DNA of 64,000 bases from JAGPUQ01 sp049325095 (GTDB taxonomy: Bacteria; Pseudomonadota; Gammaproteobacteria; Pseudomonadales; Porticoccaceae): assembly GCA_049325095.1 (NCBI GenBank), contig JBMOPO010000032.1:1-64000 (forward strand), given 5' to 3'. Positions 60,204 through 64,000 of the stretch are shown piece after piece. Every line of letters begins with the position of its first letter. Positions within the stretch are counted from its first letter, which is position 1. Both the position numbers and the translations under genes were made by a program. Under the pieces are notes generated by a model, which did not search any database, was not told the DNA's origin, and saw only the letters and a program-made list of their open reading frames with translations.

Positions 60204-61748
60204 TTACCAGGTCTGGGTGGCGACGAACTGGTCGAGCGCGGCCTTGAAGGCGGCCTCGAATTCATTGTTCCAGTCGCCTTTCTCGTTCACCCGATCGATC
60301 AGTTGACCGTGCTCCGACTTCATGTAGGAGAGCAGGGCAGCCTCGAACGCGCCGATCTGGCTGACCTCCACCGATTTCAGGTAGCCCTCGTTCGCGGCGT
60401 AGAGCACGACGCCCATCTCCGCCACGCTCATCGGCGAGTATTGCGGCTGCTTCATCAGTTCGGTGACTCGCTGGCCGTGCTCCAGTTGCGCGCGGGTGGC
60501 CTCGTCGAGATCGGAGGCGAACTGGGAAAAGGCCGCCAGTTCCCGATACTGGGCCAGCGCGAGGCGGATCCCGCCGCCGAGCTTCTTGATGATCTTGGTC
60601 TGGGCCGCGCCACCGACCCGGGAGACCGACAGGCCGGCATTCATGGCGGGGCGGATCCCGGCGTTGAACAGGTCGGTTTCGACAAAGATCTGCCCGTCGG
60701 TGATGGAGATCACGTTGGTCGGCACGAAGGCGGAGACGTCGCCGGCCTGGGTCTCGATGATGGGCAGCGCGGTGAGCGAGCCGGTCCGGCCCTTGACCTC
60801 GCCCTTGGTGAATTTCTCCACGTACTCGGCATTGACCCGGGCGGCCCGCTCGAGGAGCCGCGAGTGCAGATAGAACACGTCGCCGGGATAGGCTTCGCGC
60901 CCCGGCGGCCGGCGCAACAGCAGCGAAATCTGCCGGTAGGCCCAGGCCTGCTTGGTGAGGTCGTCATAGATGATCAGCGCATCCTGCCCGCGATCGCGGT
61001 AGTACTCGCCCATGGTGCAGCCGGCGTAGGGCGCCAGGAACTGCATGGAGGCGGGGTCGGAGGCGGTCGCCGCCACCACCGTGGTGTGGCCCATGGCGCC
61101 ATGCTCTTCCAGCTTGCGGACCACGTTGGCGACGGTGGAGGCCTTTTGGCCGACCGCCACATAGATACATTTGATGCCGGTGTTCTTCTGGTTGATGATG
61201 GTATCGATGGCGATCGCGGTCTTGCCGATCTGGCGGTCGCCGATGATCAACTCCCGTTGGCCGCGACCGACCGGTACCATGGCGTCGATGGCTTTCAGCC
61301 CGGTCTGCACCGGCTGGTCGACCGACTGCCGGTCGATCACCCCGGGGGCGACCTTTTCCAGCGCATCGGTGAGCCGGGCCTGGACCGGGCCGCGGCCGTC
61401 GATGGGGTTGCCGAGCGCATCGACCACCCGGCCCTCCAGTTCGGGACCGATGGGAACCTGGAGAATCCGCCCCGTGCAGCGCGCCCTTTGACCTTCGGCC
61501 AACTGCAGGTAGTCGCCCAGGATCACCGCGCCGACCGAATCGCGCTCCAGGTTCAGGGCCATGCCATACAGGCCGCCGTCGAAGGCGATCATTTCCCCGT
61601 ACATCACGTTGCGCAGTCCGTGGATCCGGACGATGCCGTCGGAAACCGAGACGATGGTTCCCTCATCCTGGGCCTCCGCGGTCACATCGAGCCGTTCGAT
61701 GCGCTGGCGGATCAGTTCGCTGATCTCGGAGGGATTCAGTTGCTGCAT
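60204..61748 (-). CDS. atpA: ATP synthase alpha subunit
   Basis: This 514-residue F1 subunit carries the non-catalytic nucleotide site. Motifs are LNPSEISELIRQRIE at the start, the P-loop GDRQIGKTAIAIDTIINQK, YDDLTKQAWAYRQISLLLRRPPGREAYPGDVFYLHS (in two parts: YDDLTKQAWAYRQ and PGREAYPGDVFYLHSR) and GLSVSRVGGAAQTK. It starts 17 bp after atpH. Confidence 0.98.
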   Translation of the reverse strand: MQQLNPSEISELIRQRIERLDVTAEAQDEGTIVSVSDGIVRIHGLRNVMYGEMIAFDGGLYGMALNLERDSVGAVILGDYLQLAEGQRARCTGRILQVPIGPELEGRVVDALGNPIDGRGPVQARLTDALEKVAPGVIDRQSVDQPVQTGLKAIDAMVPVGRGQRELIIGDRQIGKTAIAIDTIINQKNTGIKCIYVAVGQKASTVANVVRKLEEHGAMGHTTVVAATASDPASMQFLAPYAGCTMGEYYRDRGQDALIIYDDLTKQAWAYRQISLLLRRPPGREAYPGDVFYLHSRLLERAARVNAEYVEKFTKGEVKGRTGSLTALPIIETQAGDVSAFVPTNVISITDGQIFVETDLFNAGIRPAMNAGLSVSRVGGAAQTKIIKKLGGGIRLALAQYRELAAFSQFASDLDEATRAQLEHGQRVTELMKQPQYSPMSVAEMGVVLYAANEGYLKSVEVSQIGAFEAALLSYMKSEHGQLIDRVNEKGDWNNEFEAAFKAALDQFVATQTW

Positions 61749-61765
61749 GTCGTGATTCCTCGATC

Positions 61766-62302
61766 CTAGGAGAGTAGTGCGTCCGCGAGCTTGTGCAGCC
61801 GCCCGCGCAGCGACCCGTCGATCACGGTATCACCGGCACGAATGATGGCGCCCCCGATCAGGTCCGGGTCGACCTCGACCTCGATGCGCACGTCGCGCCC
61901 CAGGCGTTTCACCAGAGCTTCGGCGAGCCGCGAGCGCTGGGCCTCGTCGAGGGGGGCAGCGCTGGTCACTTCGACCTCCACCAGGCGCTGGTGATCGGCC
62001 TTCAGGGCCTGGAACTGCCGAAAGATTTCCGGCACCAAAAGCAGGCGGTCATTGGCGGCGAGCACCTGGAGAAAATTGCGCACCGGGGTATCCAGCTCAT
62101 CGCCGCAGAGGTCGACCAGCAATTGCGCGCGCTGCTCGCGCGCCAGGGCGGGGGATCGCAACCGGGCGCTGACCCGCGCGTCTTCCACCAGCAGTGCCAG
62201 CAGACCGAGCGCCCGGGACCAGGCTTCCAGGGCATCCCCTGCGGCGGCGTGTTCGAATGCCGCCTTCGCATAGGGGCGCGCCAGCGTGCTGAGTTCGGCC
62301 AT
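61766..62302 (-). CDS. atpH: ATP synthase delta subunit
   Basis: This 178-residue peripheral stalk subunit ties F1 to the b subunit. It has LARPYAKAAFEHA near the start, NFLQVLAANDRLLLVPEIF in the middle and the C-terminal DPDLIGGAIIRAGDTVIDGSL with GRLHKLADAL. It starts 9 bp after atpF. All features are usual for the family. Confidence 0.96.
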   Translation of the reverse strand: MAELSTLARPYAKAAFEHAAAGDALEAWSRALGLLALLVEDARVSARLRSPALAREQRAQLLVDLCGDELDTPVRNFLQVLAANDRLLLVPEIFRQFQALKADHQRLVEVEVTSAAPLDEAQRSRLAEALVKRLGRDVRIEVEVDPDLIGGAIIRAGDTVIDGSLRGRLHKLADALLS

Positions 62303-62311
62303 GGTCGATTC

Positions 62312-62782
62312 CTACAACTGCGCCGCCAGGCTTTCCACCAGCTCGCTGTTGGCGGCTTCGCCCACCTCGCGCTGCAGGATCCGCTCGGCGCCGGCCACCG
62401 CCAGCATGGCGACCTTGTTGCGCAGCTCCTCGCGGGCCCGGTTGAACTCGCGCTCGATCTCCGCCTGGGCGGCCAGCTTGATGCGCTCCGCTTCTTCCTG
62501 GGCCTTGGCCTTGGCCTCGTCGAGGATACTGCCGGCCTGCCGGCGCGCCTGGTCGACGATGCCGGCGGCTTCCCGCTTGGCCTCTTTGAGCCGCTCGGCA
62601 GCCCGCTCCTGGGCCAGCTCCAGGTCTCGAATCGCGCGATCCGCGGCCGCCAGACCGTCGGCGATCTTTCGCTCCCGCTCCTGCATGGCGTGCACGATCG
62701 GCGGCCAGACGTACCTGGCGCAAAACCAGACAAAGAGGGCGAAGGACACCACTTGCCCGAGAATGGTCAGATTGAGGTTCAC
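62312..62782 (-). CDS. atpF: ATP synthase b subunit
   Basis: This 156-residue subunit forms the peripheral stalk. One N-terminal membrane helix (LTILGQVVSFALFVWFCARYV) is followed by a long charged helix (LELAQERAAERLKEAKREA onward) that pairs with a second copy. The pattern and length match bacterial b subunits. It lies 46 bp after atpE. Confidence 0.96.
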   Translation of the reverse strand: MNLNLTILGQVVSFALFVWFCARYVWPPIVHAMQERERKIADGLAAADRAIRDLELAQERAAERLKEAKREAAGIVDQARRQAGSILDEAKAKAQEEAERIKLAAQAEIEREFNRAREELRNKVAMLAVAGAERILQREVGEAANSELVESLAAQL

Positions 62783-62828
62783 AGCAGCACCCCTGGTTGG
62801 TGATGGCGATGGCGACTACGCGCCCCGG

Positions 62829-63065
62829 TCAGCCCCCGGCCACGGCGAACAGCAGGAACAACCCGATGCCGACACCGATCATCGGCACTGCATCGACCAG
62901 TCCCATGACCACGAAGAACTGGGTGCGCAGCACCGGGATGAGCTCCGGCTGACGCGCGGCGCCTTCGAGGAATTTGCCCCCGAGCAGGGCCACTCCGATC
63001 GCCGCGCCCACGGCGCCGAGACCCATGACCAGCGCCCCAGCCAGATAGATCAGTGCAGTTTCCAT
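62829..63065 (-). CDS. atpE: ATP synthase c subunit
   Basis: This 78-residue rotor ring subunit has two membrane helices. The polar loop RQPELIPVLRTQFF is normal and the proton-binding acid is D58 in MGLVDAVPMIGVG, so protons rather than sodium ions are expected. The first helix carries the GLGAVGAAIG packing motif. It lies 49 bp after atpB. Confidence 0.97.
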   Translation of the reverse strand: METALIYLAGALVMGLGAVGAAIGVALLGGKFLEGAARQPELIPVLRTQFFVVMGLVDAVPMIGVGIGLFLLFAVAGG

Positions 63066-63114
63066 TTTCGCTCCCTTAGAGTGTCGGTTGACATCGGTTG
63101 ATGGACGGGGGTGC

Positions 63115-63948
63115 TCAGTGTTCGTCTACCGCGTATGCCATCGACAGATAGACAATGGTGAGCACCATGAAGATAAATGCCTGCAGGAAAATGATCAGGA
63201 TGTGGAAAATCGCCCAGGGTACCGACAGCGCCCACTGGATCCACCAGGGCAGCAGGGCGATCAGGATGAAAATCATCTCGCCGGCATAGAGGTTGCCGAA
63301 CAACCGCAACCCGAGGGAGATGGGCTTGGCGAGCAGGGTCACCGACTCCAGGACGAAATTGACGGGCGCCGCCAACTTGCCGAACGGATGGAAGCACAAC
63401 TCCGCCGCAAAACCGCCGGCGCCTTTCTGCTTCACGCTGAAGAAGAGGATCAGCAGGAACACGCTGAGCGCAAGTCCCATGGTGACATTGACGTCGGTCG
63501 AGGGAACCACCTTGAGATAGGGAATCCCTGCCAACTCGGCGAGCTTGGGCAGGAAATCGATCGGGATGAGGTCCATCACGTTCATGAGCAGCACCCAGAC
63601 GAAGACCGTCAGCGCCAGCGGCCCGATGGTCTTGCTGTCATGGGTGAACATGCTTTTGATGTTGCTGTTGACGAATTCCACCGCGATTTCGACGAGATTC
63701 TGACCGCGGCCGGGCACCCCGGTGGTCATGCTGCGGGCGACCAGACCGAAGCACAGCACGAACAGCGCACCGAGCACCACGGAAAACCCCAGGGTGTCGA
63801 GATTGACGGCCCAAAAACCCATCTCCGCAATCTCGGCATTGCTGTGGGCTATGCCCCAGGTACCGTCGGCCCGCTGGCCGAAGGTGAGATTGGTCAGGTG
63901 GTGCGAAATGTACTCGCCGGAGGAGTGGGCGCCACTTGCCGATGCCAT
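63115..63948 (-). CDS. atpB: ATP synthase a subunit
   Basis: This 277-residue membrane subunit forms the proton channel beside the c ring. Important segments are VWVLLMNVMDLIPIDFLP, the essential arginine region AKPISLGLRLFGNLYAGEM and the final helices LIIFLQAFIFMVLTIVYLSMAY. It is the first atp gene in view; any atpI would lie beyond the right edge. Bases 63949-64000 upstream show no recognisable gene. Confidence 0.97.
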   Translation of the reverse strand: MASASGAHSSGEYISHHLTNLTFGQRADGTWGIAHSNAEIAEMGFWAVNLDTLGFSVVLGALFVLCFGLVARSMTTGVPGRGQNLVEIAVEFVNSNIKSMFTHDSKTIGPLALTVFVWVLLMNVMDLIPIDFLPKLAELAGIPYLKVVPSTDVNVTMGLALSVFLLILFFSVKQKGAGGFAAELCFHPFGKLAAPVNFVLESVTLLAKPISLGLRLFGNLYAGEMIFILIALLPWWIQWALSVPWAIFHILIIFLQAFIFMVLTIVYLSMAYAVDEH

Positions 63949-64000
63949 AGGTCTTTGATCCCAACTGATTGAGCCGTCGCCGGTTCGGGCTCGGTCTGCT

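Noticed and set aside
59301..61769. An 822-residue plus-strand open frame
   Set aside because: It is antisense to atpG and atpA, which are unmistakable.

Overview
The window is a GC-rich stretch of a gammaproteobacterial chromosome. The evidence is the def-fmt-rsmB-trkA-trkH cluster, glmS-glmU next to the atp operon, tkt-epd-pgk-fba, erpA, argC and hemJ, with an S-adenosylhomocysteine (SAH) hydrolase-type methionine cycle. The protein styles and SAH hydrolase suggest a Chromatiales- or Ectothiorhodospira-like lineage, but this is a guess from gene content. No rRNA or tRNA gene was recognised.

Positions 1-18100 hold a complete type III-B (Cmr) CRISPR-Cas locus, almost all on the minus strand. 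It contains a 34-repeat array (113-2439). Next comes an unusual doubled adaptation block: cas2, cas1, a second Cas1-like gene lacking active-site residues, and a second cas2. These are followed by a small membrane protein with a SAVED-like domain, the ring-nuclease family gene csx16, cmr6, a toxin-antitoxin pair on the opposite strand, cmr5, cmr4, cmr3, cas10 (cmr2) and cmr1. The locus ends with a CARF-HEPN Csx1-type RNase, a CARF protein of the NE0113 family with a winged-helix-like C-terminus, and cas6. Cas10 keeps its GGDD cyclase motif. I read the locus as target RNA binding leading to cyclic nucleotide synthesis, read by an RNase, a putative DNA-binding sensor and a putative membrane sensor, and switched off by Csx16. 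A near-identical palindrome, (C)GCAAGCTTGCC, occurs in four intergenic gaps of the locus, upstream of cas6, the CARF-HTH gene, cmr1-cas10 and cas2-cas1. It is a candidate operator.

Positions 18100-23300 carry an SDR oxidoreductase, a CorA/ZntB transporter and a four-PAS GGDEF-EAL protein. Positions 23300-28800 are the sugar-phosphate operon tkt-epd-pgk-fba (minus strand). A 1.4-kb module follows, with a gene for a secreted protein ending in an IPTL-CTERM-like tail, bracketed by two 41-bp direct repeats. Then comes the SAM-cycle operon: a SahR-like ArsR-methyltransferase regulator with a 22-bp palindromic operator, metK, ahcY, metF and rsmE.

Positions 35600-57300 are housekeeping: a GNAT-nitrilase fusion, aroE, hemF, tsaC, dprA, a LysM protein, def-fmt-rsmB-trkA-trkH, an M23 peptidase, anmK, erpA, argC, hemJ, glmS and glmU. 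The atp operon (atpBEFHAGDC, minus strand) fills the right end.

A 146-147 bp dispersed element occurs three times: after epd, after trkH and between atpD and atpC. Each copy begins exactly at the TGA stop of the upstream gene. It folds on paper into five hairpins, with compensatory changes between copies. Together with the putative operator, the degenerate second Cas1 and the TM-SAVED protein, it is the least explained signal in the window.
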